A DNA stretch of 41,922 bases from Actinomycetes bacterium (GCA_021796455.1 JAKACA010000008.1:1-41922), one strand, 5' to 3'. Positions 15,688 to 27,308 are shown, counted from the stretch's first letter. Numbers and translations are program-made. Notes: generated from the letters alone by a model not told the origin.

Positions 15688-16307
15688 CGCTCCGCCGCAC
15701 ACCAGCCGAGGACCGAGCGGGATCGGGCGCAGATCTTGTCGCCGTCGGCCTCGGGAACCCCGGGGCGGAGTACGAGGCCTCGCGCCACAACCTTGGAGCC
15801 GATGCGATCAAGTGCCTTGCGGCTCGGCACAAAGGATCGCTGCGCACCGAGCGAGGAACCAATGCCGCGACCGCGACCCTGCGTCTCGGGGGCAAGCTCT
15901 TTGTCATCGCGATCCCTCAGACGTACATGAACGAATCGGGCATAGCGGTGCGACCGCTCGCGAAGCGGTACCTCCGAGAAGCGCCGGGCGATCATCTGGT
16001 GATCGTGCATGACGAGCTCGACCTGCCTCCGGGGACTGTGCGGGTGAAGGCCGGTGGCGGCACCGCCGGCCACAACGGCCTCCGTTCGATCGAAGCTCAC
16101 CTTCACCGACGGGATTTTCTCCGTGTGCGCATCGGCATCGGGAAACCCTCGTCGCCCTCCCGCGGAGTCGACCACGTCTTGAGGCGCCCTTCCAAGGCGG
16201 AGCGGGAGCTGTTGGCCGCCTCGGTCGAGCTGGCAGCCGACGCAGTCGAGGCGATCCTTGCCGATGGGGTGGAGGCCGCCATGAACAGGTTCAACGCCAA
16301 GTCATGA
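15684..16307 (+). CDS. pth: Peptidyl-tRNA hydrolase, apparent CTG start
   Basis: Cleaves peptidyl-tRNA released from stalled ribosomes. All catalytic and substrate residues are present: the Asn of VGLGNPG, the His of SRHNLG, the Met-Asn of QTYMNESG, the Asp of HDELDLPPG and the Asn of GTAGHNGLRS. The first two lie upstream of the first in-frame ATG (15927), so that ATG cannot be the start. The frame is open back to a TGA at 15645-15647, but no ATG, GTG or TTG occurs in it. The best candidate is CTG at 15684, which overlaps the rplY stop by four bases (CTGA), exactly like the NTGA junctions elsewhere here. That gives 207 residues, close to the family's ~190. Function is firm, start codon inferred. 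Confidence 0.9.
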   Translation: MTLRRTPAEDRAGSGADLVAVGLGNPGAEYEASRHNLGADAIKCLAARHKGSLRTERGTNAATATLRLGGKLFVIAIPQTYMNESGIAVRPLAKRYLREAPGDHLVIVHDELDLPPGTVRVKAGGGTAGHNGLRSIEAHLHRRDFLRVRIGIGKPSSPSRGVDHVLRRPSKAERELLAASVELAADAVEAILADGVEAAMNRFNAKS

Positions 16308-19300
16308 CTGCGCCACAGCTCTCGGCCTTGCCCGGCCTGCTTGCGGGCGAGGCCGCCATCGCCGAGCTGCTGTCGGCCGACGACGCCTCGGTCGTCGTCC
16401 CCGAAGGAGCCCGGGCGATCGCCCTTGCGGCCCTTGCCGAGCTGTCGAGCGCGCCTGTGATCCTTGCAGCGACGCCGACCCTGCGTGAGGCAGAGCAGCT
16501 GGAGCACGACCTCGCCGCGTTCGTCGGCCGGGAGCGTGTCGAGGTGCTGCCCGCCTGGGAGACCCTTCCCTACGAGCGGGTGTCACCAGCCACCGAGACT
16601 ATGGGCCGCCGCCTGCGGGCTCTGTGGCGACTTGGCCACCCAGATCGCGCTGCGACCGGAGCGCGGCTTGTCGTCGCACCGATCCGGGCTCTGCTCCAGC
16701 AGCTGGGCCCGTTGCTCGCCGACGCCGAGCCCGTCGTCGTCTCCCGGGGCCGCGAGGTAGACGCCGACGGGCTCGTGGCCCGACTCGTCGACGCCGGCTA
16801 CCGGCGCGAGTACCAGGTGGAGCATCGCGGCGAGCTCGCGGTCCGCGGCGGCATCATCGACGTCTTCCCCTCCACCGGCGATCACGCGGTGCGCATAGAC
16901 CTGTGGGGCGACGAGGTCGAGCGTCTCAGCATCTTCGACGTTGGTGACCAGCGGTCCATCGCCGACATCGACGGCGCCGAGATCTTCGGCTGCCGAGAGC
17001 TCGTGCCCACCGAAGCTGTCCGCCGGCGCGCTCTGGGGCTCTCCGGCAATGCGCCTGTTGCGCGCGACGTCTTCGAGAGGATCGCTGAGGGTGCCCTCTT
17101 TGACGGGATGGAGTCATGGTTGCCCTGGCTCACCGAGGGCCAGCATCTTTTCACCGACCTGCTGCCGAGCGACTCCCGGGTCGTGCTCGTCGAGCCCCGC
17201 CGTATGCGCGACCGTGCCACCGAGCTGGTCGACGAGGAGACCGCTCTCACGGAGTCGCTCGCGTCCACCTGGGCGACACCTGGGCGCGAGGCCGGAACGG
17301 TCGCTCCCGAAGTCGTGGCACGCCTGCACCTCCCCTTCGAGCGGCTGCTGGCGCGCACTGACGCGAAGCTCGCGACGATCCTGCCCACAGCGGATCGCGC
17401 GGAGACTACGGTGCTCGTCGCCCGGGGATGGCCGCCGGTGCTCGGCGACGACGCCGGCCTCGCGCGCCGTCTCGGCGAGCTTGCCCGCTCAGGCCATAGG
17501 GTCGTCATCTGCGCGGACGGCCGTGCCAGCGCCGATCGGATGGCGAGCGTCCTTCGCGCCCAGGGCCTCGACACCCATCTCCCTACCGGCCCGCCACCTT
17601 CCGGCCCGGACCAGAGCCTGCGGCGCAGCGGCGTCCACATCGTCGTCGCCCCGCTCGATCGTGGCGCCCTGCTGCCAGATTCGCTGCTTGCTCTCGTCTC
17701 CGAGCCCGACATCACGGGGCGCCGCCGACCGCACCGGGTCGCGAGGCCAAGGGCTAGAGCGGTGGAGGGTTTCTTCGACGATCTTGCGCCGGGGGCCTAT
17801 GTCGTCCACCACGTGCACGGCGTCGCTCGCTACGGGGGCCTCGTTCGCCGGGCGATCGGCGGCTCGGAGCGTGACTATCTCCTGCTCGAGTACCGCGGTG
17901 GGGACAAGCTGTACGTCCCTTCTGACCAGATCGACTCGATAACTCCCTATGCCGGGGGCGATCATCCCGGGCTCAACCGCCTCGGCGGCTCCGAGTGGCA
18001 GAAGCAGAAGGCCCGCGCGCGCGCCGCGGTCCGCGAGGTGGCAAAGGAGCTTGTCGCCCTCTACCGGCGCCGGGCGAGCGAGCCGGGCCACAGCTTTGGC
18101 CCCGACACCCCCTGGCAGGCAGAGCTCGAGCAGGCCTTCCCTTATCCCGAGACGGCGGATCAGCTGCGCGCGATCGCCGAGGTGAAGGCCGACATGGAGC
18201 TGGCCGCGCCAATGGACCGGCTCGTGTGCGGAGACGTCGGCTTTGGCAAGACCGAGGTCGCGCTGCGGGCGGTGTTCAAGGCGATTCAAGACGGCTACCA
18301 GGCAGCCGTGCTCGTGCCGACGACCCTGCTGGCCCAGCAGCACTTCCAGACTTTCTCCGAGCGGTACGCGCAGTTCCCGGTGCGTGTCGAGATGTTGTCG
18401 CGTTTTCTGACCGGAGCCGAGGCCCGAAAGGTCGTCGACGGCCTTGGCGACGGCTCGGTCGATCTCGTGGTCGGCACCCATCGCGTGCTTGCCGCCGACG
18501 TCTCGTTCAAGAAGCTGGGACTGCTCGTGATCGACGAGGAGCAGCGTTTCGGCGTGAGCCACAAAGAGGCGATAAAGCAGCTCACCGTGGGAGTCGACGT
18601 CCTCACCTTGACGGCGAGCCCGATACCTCGCACGCTCGAGCTGAGCCTGACGGGGATCCGTGATCTCTCCCTCATCAACACCCCCCCGGTGGAGCGGCAG
18701 CCGATCCTCACCTTTGTCGGCGAGCACGACGACCGCGCGGTCGCGGAGGCGATCCGTCGTGAGCTCCTCCGCGAGGGCCAGGTCTTCTATGTCCACAACC
18801 GCGTGCAGGACATAGAGAAGGTCGCCCGCGAGGTCGCCAACCTCGTGCCCGACGCACGGGTCGCGGTGGCTCACGGTCAGATGGACGAGGGCAGCCTCGA
18901 GCAGGTGGTGCTCGACTTCTCGGAGGGGCGCTACGACGTTCTCGTCTGCACGACGATCATCGAATCCGGAATCGACATGCCGACTGTCAACACACTCGTG
19001 GTCGACCGGGCCGACATGCTCGGGCTCGGCCAGCTTCACCAGCTGCGTGGCCGCGTCGGCCGCAGTGGCCGCCGCGCGTACGCGTACCTGCTCTTCCCTC
19101 CCGACCGCGTCATGAGCGAGCAGGCCTACGAGCGCTTGCGCACCATCGGCGAGCACACCGAGCTCGGGTCGGGTTTCAAGATCGCGATGCGAGATCTGGA
19201 GATCCGGGGCGCGGGCAACCTGCTCGGCCGCGACCAGTCGGGCCATATAAGCGCAGTCGGCTACGACCTGTACGTTCGCATGGTCTCAGAGGCGGTCGCC

Positions 19301-19825
19301 GAGCTCAAGGGCGAGCCGATCCAGGCACCTCTCGAGATAACCGTCGACCTGCCGGTGAAGGCATCCATCCCCGACTCCTATATCGCCCGGGAGGATCTTC
19401 GCCTCGAGGCCTACCGCAGGCTCGTGGAGGTGAGAGATCCGGCCGGAGTCGAGGACATAGCGGGAGAGTGGGCCGATCGCTACGGTCCGCCGCCTGCCCA
19501 GGCCCAGGCGCTGCTCGCGGTCGGGCGCCTCCGGGCCGCGTGCGTCCGCACCGGGGTTACCGAGATCACCGGTGCCCTGACCAAGCCGGGGGGAGCCGGA
19601 CCCGGTCGTCAGGGGGAAGTCGTCGTAAGGATGTCCCCTGTTCGCCTCGCGGTCTCGGCCCAGGTCCGGCTGAAGCGCCTGCACCCGCGGGCGATCCTGA
19701 AGGAGGAGGCATCCCAGCTGATCCTGCCGCTTGCTGCTGGCGAGGACCTCGCCGACAGGCTGGCAGGGCTGCTCGGCGAGCTCTTCCCGGCACCTCTGGC
19801 GGAGCCCGCGGGAGCCTCGTCGTGA
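16304..19825 (+). CDS. mfd: Transcription-repair coupling factor
   Basis: This 1173-residue ATP-dependent translocase removes stalled RNA polymerase from DNA lesions and recruits UvrA. The N-terminal UvrB-like module spans about residues 1-350. The RNA-polymerase interaction domain (YVVHHVHGVARYGGL through DKLYVPSDQID) is near 495-550. The RecG-like motor has Walker A GDVGFGKTE at about 642-650, Walker B DEEQRFG near 743 and a motif VI-type QLRGRVGRSGR near 910. The C-terminal D7 domain ends in an Ala/Glu-rich tail. The ATG overlaps the pth stop (ATGA). Length is normal for Mfd. Confidence 0.97.
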   Translation: MTAPQLSALPGLLAGEAAIAELLSADDASVVVPEGARAIALAALAELSSAPVILAATPTLREAEQLEHDLAAFVGRERVEVLPAWETLPYERVSPATETMGRRLRALWRLGHPDRAATGARLVVAPIRALLQQLGPLLADAEPVVVSRGREVDADGLVARLVDAGYRREYQVEHRGELAVRGGIIDVFPSTGDHAVRIDLWGDEVERLSIFDVGDQRSIADIDGAEIFGCRELVPTEAVRRRALGLSGNAPVARDVFERIAEGALFDGMESWLPWLTEGQHLFTDLLPSDSRVVLVEPRRMRDRATELVDEETALTESLASTWATPGREAGTVAPEVVARLHLPFERLLARTDAKLATILPTADRAETTVLVARGWPPVLGDDAGLARRLGELARSGHRVVICADGRASADRMASVLRAQGLDTHLPTGPPPSGPDQSLRRSGVHIVVAPLDRGALLPDSLLALVSEPDITGRRRPHRVARPRARAVEGFFDDLAPGAYVVHHVHGVARYGGLVRRAIGGSERDYLLLEYRGGDKLYVPSDQIDSITPYAGGDHPGLNRLGGSEWQKQKARARAAVREVAKELVALYRRRASEPGHSFGPDTPWQAELEQAFPYPETADQLRAIAEVKADMELAAPMDRLVCGDVGFGKTEVALRAVFKAIQDGYQAAVLVPTTLLAQQHFQTFSERYAQFPVRVEMLSRFLTGAEARKVVDGLGDGSVDLVVGTHRVLAADVSFKKLGLLVIDEEQRFGVSHKEAIKQLTVGVDVLTLTASPIPRTLELSLTGIRDLSLINTPPVERQPILTFVGEHDDRAVAEAIRRELLREGQVFYVHNRVQDIEKVAREVANLVPDARVAVAHGQMDEGSLEQVVLDFSEGRYDVLVCTTIIESGIDMPTVNTLVVDRADMLGLGQLHQLRGRVGRSGRRAYAYLLFPPDRVMSEQAYERLRTIGEHTELGSGFKIAMRDLEIRGAGNLLGRDQSGHISAVGYDLYVRMVSEAVAELKGEPIQAPLEITVDLPVKASIPDSYIAREDLRLEAYRRLVEVRDPAGVEDIAGEWADRYGPPPAQAQALLAVGRLRAACVRTGVTEITGALTKPGGAGPGRQGEVVVRMSPVRLAVSAQVRLKRLHPRAILKEEASQLILPLAAGEDLADRLAGLLGELFPAPLAEPAGASS

Positions 19826-19893
19826 GGGGGCCCAGCCCGGGCAGCGGGCGCGACTGGCCGCCGTGCCCGGCGCGACCCTACGATCTGCACATC

Positions 19894-21045
19894 GTGAAGC
19901 GGTTCCTGGCGGCGCTGCCCGCCCTCCTCGTGATTGCCCTCGTGTCGGCGGGCTGCAACGCCTCCTCTGTCCCCTCGGCGGCCGCCCACGTCGGCACCGC
20001 GGCCATCTCTACGACGCAGCTGGATGCGGCGATGACCGATCTCCGGTCGGACTCGCAGTACTTGTGCCAGGGCGGTGCGGGCACGGCACCTGTGACCAAG
20101 GGTGTCGGAACCAACACGTGGAACTCGACCTACAGCGACTTCGTCCTCACCCAGCTGATCAAGTTCAAGATTCTGGATCAGATGGTCGCAGCTCACCACC
20201 TCTCGGTCCCTGCGTCCGAGGCCGCGGTGGCTACGACCGAGGCTGAGAACAGCGTCGCGCAGAACCTCTCGATCCTCCAGCAGCAGTCCCCACCCGTTAC
20301 CTGCCCTGGGACGCCGGCCTCGATCATCGAGAGTCTCGGACCGGCGTTTCGTGATGCTCTCATTGGCAATCAGATGAACGAGGACGCCTACTCCGCCTAT
20401 CTCGCTGGCGCCTCTTTGCAGCCGGCGGCTCTTGCTCGCTGGAAAGAGGCGCACCCCGCCTCGACGACCCAGTCCTGTACGTCGGTGATAGAGGTGGCGA
20501 GCGCGAAGGAGGCCACCGCCATCGCGGCCGCGGTGCGAGCCGGGGCGAGCTTTGCCACTGAGGCTGACAAGTACTCCCAGAACACCGGTACCGGTAAGGG
20601 CGGAGTCGTCGGTTGCGTGCTCGAGAGCCAGTGGACGGGGACCCTCGGCCCTGTGGTGGCGGGACTGAAGGTAGGTGTCGTGAGCGCGCCATTCAAGTTC
20701 CAGACGAGCTACCTGCTCTTTCTTGTGACCAAGCGCCAGCTCGAGCCCACGGCGGACGTCGTTCCCCAGATAGACCTGCTCGAGTCCTCGGCGTTCTCGA
20801 CTGCCTATGAAAAGGCGCTCGCCGCGGTCCACATCTCCGTCGCGCCGGTATACGGCTCGGTGCAACGAAAGGTCCTGCAAAGCGGTTACTCCCTCGCGGT
20901 GGTGCCGCCCTCTGCCAAGGCCTGCGCGTACGCGGTCTCACCGGCTGCTGCTGGTTGTGCTGCCGCTTCGCCCGCATTGGCGCCCGGCGGCATTGCCGGC
21001 GCGGGCAGCGGAGCCGGCGCGGGCAGCGGCAGCGGAGCCGGTTGA
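19894..21045 (+). CDS. Lipoprotein with SurA/PpiC-like fold, putative chaperone/PPIase
   Basis: This is an exported lipoprotein of about 383 residues. The N-terminus MKRFLAALPALLVIALVSAGC has a type II signal peptide with lipobox SAGC. The mid-part resembles SurA N-terminal helices (QLDAAMTDLRS, then QLIKFKILDQMVAAHHL). A parvulin-like region follows, with ASFATEADKYSQNTGTGKGG and GVVSAPFKFQTSYLLFLV, so a periplasmic-type folding role like PrsA is likely. The C-terminal 30 residues are Gly/Ala/Ser repeats. I chose GTG 19894 because the signal peptide begins there; GTG 19822, overlapping the mfd stop (GTGA), would add 24 residues. A lipoprotein between mfd and eno is common in actinomycetes. 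Confidence 0.78.
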   Translation: MKRFLAALPALLVIALVSAGCNASSVPSAAAHVGTAAISTTQLDAAMTDLRSDSQYLCQGGAGTAPVTKGVGTNTWNSTYSDFVLTQLIKFKILDQMVAAHHLSVPASEAAVATTEAENSVAQNLSILQQQSPPVTCPGTPASIIESLGPAFRDALIGNQMNEDAYSAYLAGASLQPAALARWKEAHPASTTQSCTSVIEVASAKEATAIAAAVRAGASFATEADKYSQNTGTGKGGVVGCVLESQWTGTLGPVVAGLKVGVVSAPFKFQTSYLLFLVTKRQLEPTADVVPQIDLLESSAFSTAYEKALAAVHISVAPVYGSVQRKVLQSGYSLAVVPPSAKACAYAVSPAAAGCAAASPALAPGGIAGAGSGAGAGSGSGAG

Positions 21046-21106
21046 ACGACCCGGCGCCGTCGAGGCTACGGGCCACGCGGCTGGTAGCGGCTTGAGGAGA
21101 TACCGC

Positions 21107-22612
21107 GTGGATCGGCCGATCTCGCCGAAGCCGGATGCCGATCCGGCCGGGGCTCCCGTCATCGAGATCGTCGGCCTCGGCCCGGCCGGGGTCGATCTCA
21201 TGACCGTCGCCGCGACGGGGGCGCTAAGGAGAGCCGTCGACAGCGATACAGCCGTCTGCCTGCGTACGAGCCGGCACCCCGCCGCGGCCGAACTGCTCGC
21301 GAGCGGCGCGGCCGGGCGTGATCCGATGACCTTCGACGATCGTTACTCGAGTGAGACCAGCTTCGAAGCCGTCTACGAGTCCATCGCGACCTTTCTTCTC
21401 GAGGTTGCGCTCCGGCAGGGGCGCGCTCTCTACTGCGTGCCTGGCTCACCGCTCGTAGCCGAGCGTGCCGTCGAGCTGCTGCGGGCGAAGGCGCCGAGCT
21501 GTGGGGTACAGGTGGATGTCGTGCCCGGCCTCTCGTTTTGTGACCTCGCTTGGACAAGGCTCGGTCTCGATCCGATAACGGCAGGCGTGCGCCTTGTCGA
21601 CGGCGCGAGCTTCGCCACGTCGGCTGCCGGCGATCATGGCCCGCTCCTTGTCGCGCAGTGCTGGTCGAACTCGGTTCTTTCCAACGTCAAGCTCTCGATC
21701 GAGGTGCCCGCAGCCGACCAGAGCGCGACGGTCCTTCACCATCTCGGTCTCGAGGACGAAACCGTGCTGGAAGTCGCCTGGGAGGAGATCGACCGATGCG
21801 TAGGTGCCGATCACCTCACGAGCGTGTTCATCGAGCACCTCTCTGCACCGGTGGCGGGGGACCTCGTCCAGCTGGCCGAGACCGTGAGCTTCTTGCGCCG
21901 TAAGTGCCCCTGGGACCGGGAGCAGTCGCACCGCTCCCTCGTGCGCCACCTGCTCGAGGAGTCCTACGAGGCGATCGAGGCCCTCGAGGCCCTCGGGGAG
22001 GAACCGGCACAGGCCTCGCCCGAACGCGTCGAGCACGCCGAGGAAGAGCTTGGGGATCTCCTTTGCCAGATCATGTTCCATGCAACCCTTGCCCGGGAGG
22101 AAGGCCTGTTCGAGCTGGCCGATATAGCCCGGAGTGTGAACAGAAAGCTCATCCGGCGCCATCCTCACGTCTTTGGCGACACGGTGGCCGCGACGGCCCT
22201 CGACGTCGTGACCAACTGGGAGCTCTCGAAGCGAGAGGAGAAGGGCCGCACGCACCTGCTCGACGGGGTGCCGGTGGCCATGCCCTCCCTGGCTCGGGCT
22301 GCGACGATCGAGCGGAAGCTCGCGAGCGTCGGGCTCGGGTGGAATGCGGCTCGCGGTGCGGCTCGCGGTGAGGCCGCCACCGGGGCCGGCACTGGCAGCG
22401 GCACCCTCGAGGATGTCGACGAGGGCGAAGCCATCGTCGCCCTCGCCCGTGCTTTTGCTGCGGCTGGTGGAGATCCCGAAGGGGCGGCTCGTCGCGCGCT
22501 CGACCGGCTGGTCACGCGCGTGCGAGCTTCCGAGACAGGAGCCTCCGATCTCGGTGCAGCCGCGACCGACCCACAGCCGCTCAGCCCGCCCAGCCCGCCG
22601 AGGCTCACATGA
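21107..22612 (+). CDS. mazG: MazG-family NTP pyrophosphohydrolase with N-terminal tetrapyrrole-methylase-like domain
   Basis: The C-terminal half is a MazG NTP pyrophosphohydrolase, which clears unwanted nucleotides. Its motifs are CPWDREQSHRSL near residue 267, LLEESYEAIEAL, then AEEELGDLLCQIMFHA, and the end RKLIRRHPHVFGD. The first ~220 residues look like a tetrapyrrole (corrin/porphyrin) methylase domain (IVGLGPAGVDLMT, YCVPGSPLVAERAVELL), giving the YabN-type fusion. A Gly/Ala/Thr-rich insert follows near residue 415. GTG 21107 has GAGGAG seven bases upstream. It lies between the lipoprotein gene and eno, as in Mycobacterium (mfd-mazG-lpqU-eno). Confidence 0.9.
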   Translation: MDRPISPKPDADPAGAPVIEIVGLGPAGVDLMTVAATGALRRAVDSDTAVCLRTSRHPAAAELLASGAAGRDPMTFDDRYSSETSFEAVYESIATFLLEVALRQGRALYCVPGSPLVAERAVELLRAKAPSCGVQVDVVPGLSFCDLAWTRLGLDPITAGVRLVDGASFATSAAGDHGPLLVAQCWSNSVLSNVKLSIEVPAADQSATVLHHLGLEDETVLEVAWEEIDRCVGADHLTSVFIEHLSAPVAGDLVQLAETVSFLRRKCPWDREQSHRSLVRHLLEESYEAIEALEALGEEPAQASPERVEHAEEELGDLLCQIMFHATLAREEGLFELADIARSVNRKLIRRHPHVFGDTVAATALDVVTNWELSKREEKGRTHLLDGVPVAMPSLARAATIERKLASVGLGWNAARGAARGEAATGAGTGSGTLEDVDEGEAIVALARAFAAAGGDPEGAARRALDRLVTRVRASETGASDLGAAATDPQPLSPPSPPRLT

Positions 22613-22657
22613 CAACACTAACTTTGATAACTTCTTCCACACGTCGAACAGGAGTGA

Positions 22658-24426
<1,769 letters not shown>

Positions 24427-24505
24427 AGAATCCGGCGCGGCGGCACTAGCACGCTCTCTGGCCACGGCGCTTCGCAAGGGCGAAAGCAAACGTGACCGCG
24501 CCCGG

Positions 24506-24511
24506 TAGGGT
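24506..24511 (+). promoter_or_regulatory. Candidate -10 box of the form II Mo-hydroxylase operon
   Basis: TAGGGT fits TANNNT and lies eight bases before the ATG at 24520, with no ribosome site between. Transcription could start at the ATG. This would be a dedicated promoter for the inserted operon. Confidence 0.35.
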
Positions 24512-24519
24512 CGCCACTC

Positions 24520-26826
24520 ATGAGCATCCTTGGTAACAGAGTGCTGCGGCGGGAGGATCCGAAGCTCCTTACTACCGGCGGCACCTACGTGGGAGACCTG
24601 GACCTCCCCAGTGCGCTGAGCCTCACCTTCGTGCGAGCGACCATCGCTCATGGACGGATCCTCGGGGTCGATTCAAAGGACGCCAAGCGGGCACCGGGGG
24701 TCGTGGGCGTGTTCACGTGCGACGACATGGGGCTGGCCCCGATGCCACCGAGCATGGCGTTCCTCAACCAGGCGATGGCCCGTCCGTTACTCGCAAGCGG
24801 CGTCGTGCGTTATGTGGGCGAGGCAGTCGTCGCGGTCGTGGCGGAGAGTGCAGCGGCCGCGACCGACGCAGCCGAGCTGGTGGTGATCGACTATGAGCCG
24901 CTGGCAGTCGTGGTCGATCCGCTCGAGGCATTGAAGGACGAGACGCTGCTGTTCCCCGAGGTGGGCACCAACAACTGCTTCGAGCTGCAGTTCGGCCACG
25001 ACGACCGTTTCTTCGAGGGCTGTGATGTTGTCGTCAGACAGAGGATCATCAACCAGCGTGTCGCCCCCTGTCCGCTCGAGACGAGAGCCGCTGCCGCCCT
25101 CTTGGAGGGAGACGGGAGACTGTTGTTCTACTCCTCGACCCAGTCGGCACACGGGGTGCGCGACACTCTCGCCAGCTCGCTCGACCTGGCGAAAGAGAGC
25201 ATTCACGTGATTACGCCTGACGTGGGTGGGGGTTTCGGCGCCAAGGCGACCGTATATCCCGAAGACGTAGTCACGGCTTGGTGCGCCCGCCGGCTCGGCC
25301 GCCCCATTGTCTGGAGCGAGACCCGTTCGGAGAGCATGCTCGGCCTCGGGCACGGGCGGGCCCAGGTACAAGATGTCGAGATCGGTGGCACGCGCGACGG
25401 CCGTATCCTGGCGTATCGGATCGACGTGGTGCAGGACGCCGGGGCATATCCGGCGATTGGCGCAATGCTGCCGTTCATGACTCGGACCATGGCTACGGGC
25501 GTCTACGACATCGCGCGGGCCGAGTTCAATAGCACGTCGGTCGTCACCAACACGGTTCCTACCGTCGCCTACCGCGGTGCCGGTCGCCCTGAAGCCGCCG
25601 CGGCGATCGAGCGGGCGATGGACTGCTACGCCGCCGAGATCGCCATGGACCCCGGCGAGCTGCGTCGGAAGAATCTCATCGCCGCCGACGTTTTTCCCTA
25701 TACGACGCCGACGGGGACCGAGTACGACTCGGGCAACTACGTGCCGGCCCTCGATCTGGCGCTCGAGATGGCTGGTTACCCCAAGCTCCGCGCGGACCAG
25801 CAAGCGCGGCGTCGCGCCGGTGGCAGCCGGCAGCTTGGCATCGGTCTCTCCTCGTACGTCGAGATCACCAACGGAGTCCCCGAAGGTGAGTACGGCGCCG
25901 TCGAGATCCTCCCCAACGGAAAGGCCATCGTGCGCACCGGGACCTCGCCACACGGCCAGGGACACCACACCTCGTGGGCGATGCTCGTCGCCGACCAGCT
26001 CGGCATCGCCATGGAGGACATTGAAGTCATCCATGGGGACACCGATCTCGTTCCGCGAGGCGTCGGCACGTTCGGCTCCCGCTCGTTGCAGATCGGCGGT
26101 GCGGCGGTCAACCAGGCGGCGATCGAGGTGGTGGACAAGGCCCGGGCGCTCGCTGCCGATCTACTCGAGGCAGACGTTGCCGACATCGTTCTCGACAAGC
26201 CTGGCGCTACCTTCCACGTCGCGGGGACCCCGTCCATCTCCCGTGGGTGGGCCGAGCTGGCCCAGGCCTCGCTCGAGCGGGCGGGCGAGCCTCTTATGGC
26301 CGAGGTGGATCTACCCACGGCGGGGGCGACGTTTCCTTTCGGCACCCACGTCGCGGTCGTGGAAGTCGACACCGAGACGGGCCAGGTCAGGCTCGTGAGC
26401 CACGTCGCGGTCGACGATGCCGGCCGCATCCTCAACCCCCTGCTCGCCGAGGGCCAAGTCCACGGCGGCATCGCCCAGGGGGCGGCCCAGGCCCTGGTCG
26501 AGGAGTTCAGCTATGACGCGGCCGGCAACCCGCTCACGGGTAACTTCGCCGACTACTCGATCATCTCGGCCGCCGAGCTCCCGAGCTTCGACGCGGCCTT
26601 CACCGAGACGCCGACTCCGCGTAACGCTCTCGGCGCCAAAGGCATCGGCGAGTCAGGCACGATCGGCTCGACGCCTGCTGTGCAGAATGCTGTCGTCGAC
26701 GCCTTGTCACATCTCGGAGTCCGCCATGTCGACATGGCGACAACCCCCGAGCGTGTGTGGCTCGCGATCCAGGCGGCACGTGCTGACGCAGGCAACGGCA
26801 CCAAATCGCGCAAAGGAGCAGCTTGA
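24520..26826 (+). CDS. Molybdenum hydroxylase large subunit, form II CoxL-like
   Basis: This 768-residue Mo-binding subunit belongs to the xanthine dehydrogenase/CO dehydrogenase family. At the active-site loop it has AYRGAGR (residues 350-356), the form II pattern. The copper-binding Cys of true form I CO dehydrogenase is therefore missing, and the substrate may be something other than CO. The GGGFGAK cofactor loop (~236-242) and the catalytic Glu in GAKGIGESGTIG are present. It starts the operon form II coxL-coxS-coxM-xdhC-mocA-coxG. The order L-S-M differs from M-S-L at the left of the window, so this is not a recent duplicate. Physiological substrate cannot be told. Confidence 0.92.
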   Translation: MSILGNRVLRREDPKLLTTGGTYVGDLDLPSALSLTFVRATIAHGRILGVDSKDAKRAPGVVGVFTCDDMGLAPMPPSMAFLNQAMARPLLASGVVRYVGEAVVAVVAESAAAATDAAELVVIDYEPLAVVVDPLEALKDETLLFPEVGTNNCFELQFGHDDRFFEGCDVVVRQRIINQRVAPCPLETRAAAALLEGDGRLLFYSSTQSAHGVRDTLASSLDLAKESIHVITPDVGGGFGAKATVYPEDVVTAWCARRLGRPIVWSETRSESMLGLGHGRAQVQDVEIGGTRDGRILAYRIDVVQDAGAYPAIGAMLPFMTRTMATGVYDIARAEFNSTSVVTNTVPTVAYRGAGRPEAAAAIERAMDCYAAEIAMDPGELRRKNLIAADVFPYTTPTGTEYDSGNYVPALDLALEMAGYPKLRADQQARRRAGGSRQLGIGLSSYVEITNGVPEGEYGAVEILPNGKAIVRTGTSPHGQGHHTSWAMLVADQLGIAMEDIEVIHGDTDLVPRGVGTFGSRSLQIGGAAVNQAAIEVVDKARALAADLLEADVADIVLDKPGATFHVAGTPSISRGWAELAQASLERAGEPLMAEVDLPTAGATFPFGTHVAVVEVDTETGQVRLVSHVAVDDAGRILNPLLAEGQVHGGIAQGAAQALVEEFSYDAAGNPLTGNFADYSIISAAELPSFDAAFTETPTPRNALGAKGIGESGTIGSTPAVQNAVVDALSHLGVRHVDMATTPERVWLAIQAARADAGNGTKSRKGAA

Positions 26827-27308
26827 CAGTGGAAGTGACGATCACTCTTAACGGCACCGAATGCACTCACGACGTCGAGCCCCGCACGCTCCTCGTGTAC
26901 TACATAAGGGAGGCTGCGGGGCTGAAGGGCACCAATATCGGGTGCGACACCACGTCGTGCGGTGCCTGCACCGTGCTGCTCGACGGCCGCTCCGTCAAGT
27001 CCTGCACTGTCCTTGCCGCCCAGGCAGAGGGACGCACCGTCACGACCATCGAGGGGCTCGCCGAGGCCGACGGGACTATGCACCCGGTACAGCGGGCGTT
27101 TCAAGAGCACCATGGCCTCCAGTGCGGCTACTGCACTCCCGGCATGGTCATGGCGATCGTGTCGATGCTTGCCGAGCGCGGCGACCACGTGCTCACCGAG
27201 GCCGATGTCCGCCTCGGTCTGGAGGGCAACCTGTGTCGTTGCACCGGGTATCACAACATCGTCGAAGCAGCCCTGGCGGCTGCGCGGGCGCCGGAGCTGC
27301 GGCTGTGA
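26823..27308 (+). CDS. Molybdenum hydroxylase [2Fe-2S] small subunit
   Basis: This 161-residue iron-sulfur subunit pairs with the form II large subunit. Ferredoxin-type ligands are in GCDTTSCGACTVLL and KSCTVLAAQ. The second cluster ligands are in LQCGYCTPGM and LCRCTGYHNI. The TTG at 26823 overlaps the large-subunit stop (TTGA); GTG 26829 is an alternative start. The stop overlaps the next gene's start. Length and motif spacing are normal. Confidence 0.93.
   Translation: MTVEVTITLNGTECTHDVEPRTLLVYYIREAAGLKGTNIGCDTTSCGACTVLLDGRSVKSCTVLAAQAEGRTVTTIEGLAEADGTMHPVQRAFQEHHGLQCGYCTPGMVMAIVSMLAERGDHVLTEADVRLGLEGNLCRCTGYHNIVEAALAAARAPELRL

Noticed and set aside
17489-19246. 585-codon minus-strand open frame antisense to mfd
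   Set aside because: Shadow of the mfd coding frame; no recognisable domain, while mfd has all its motifs.
24787-26034. 415-codon minus-strand open frame inside form II coxL
   Set aside because: Antisense shadow of a clearly conserved gene.
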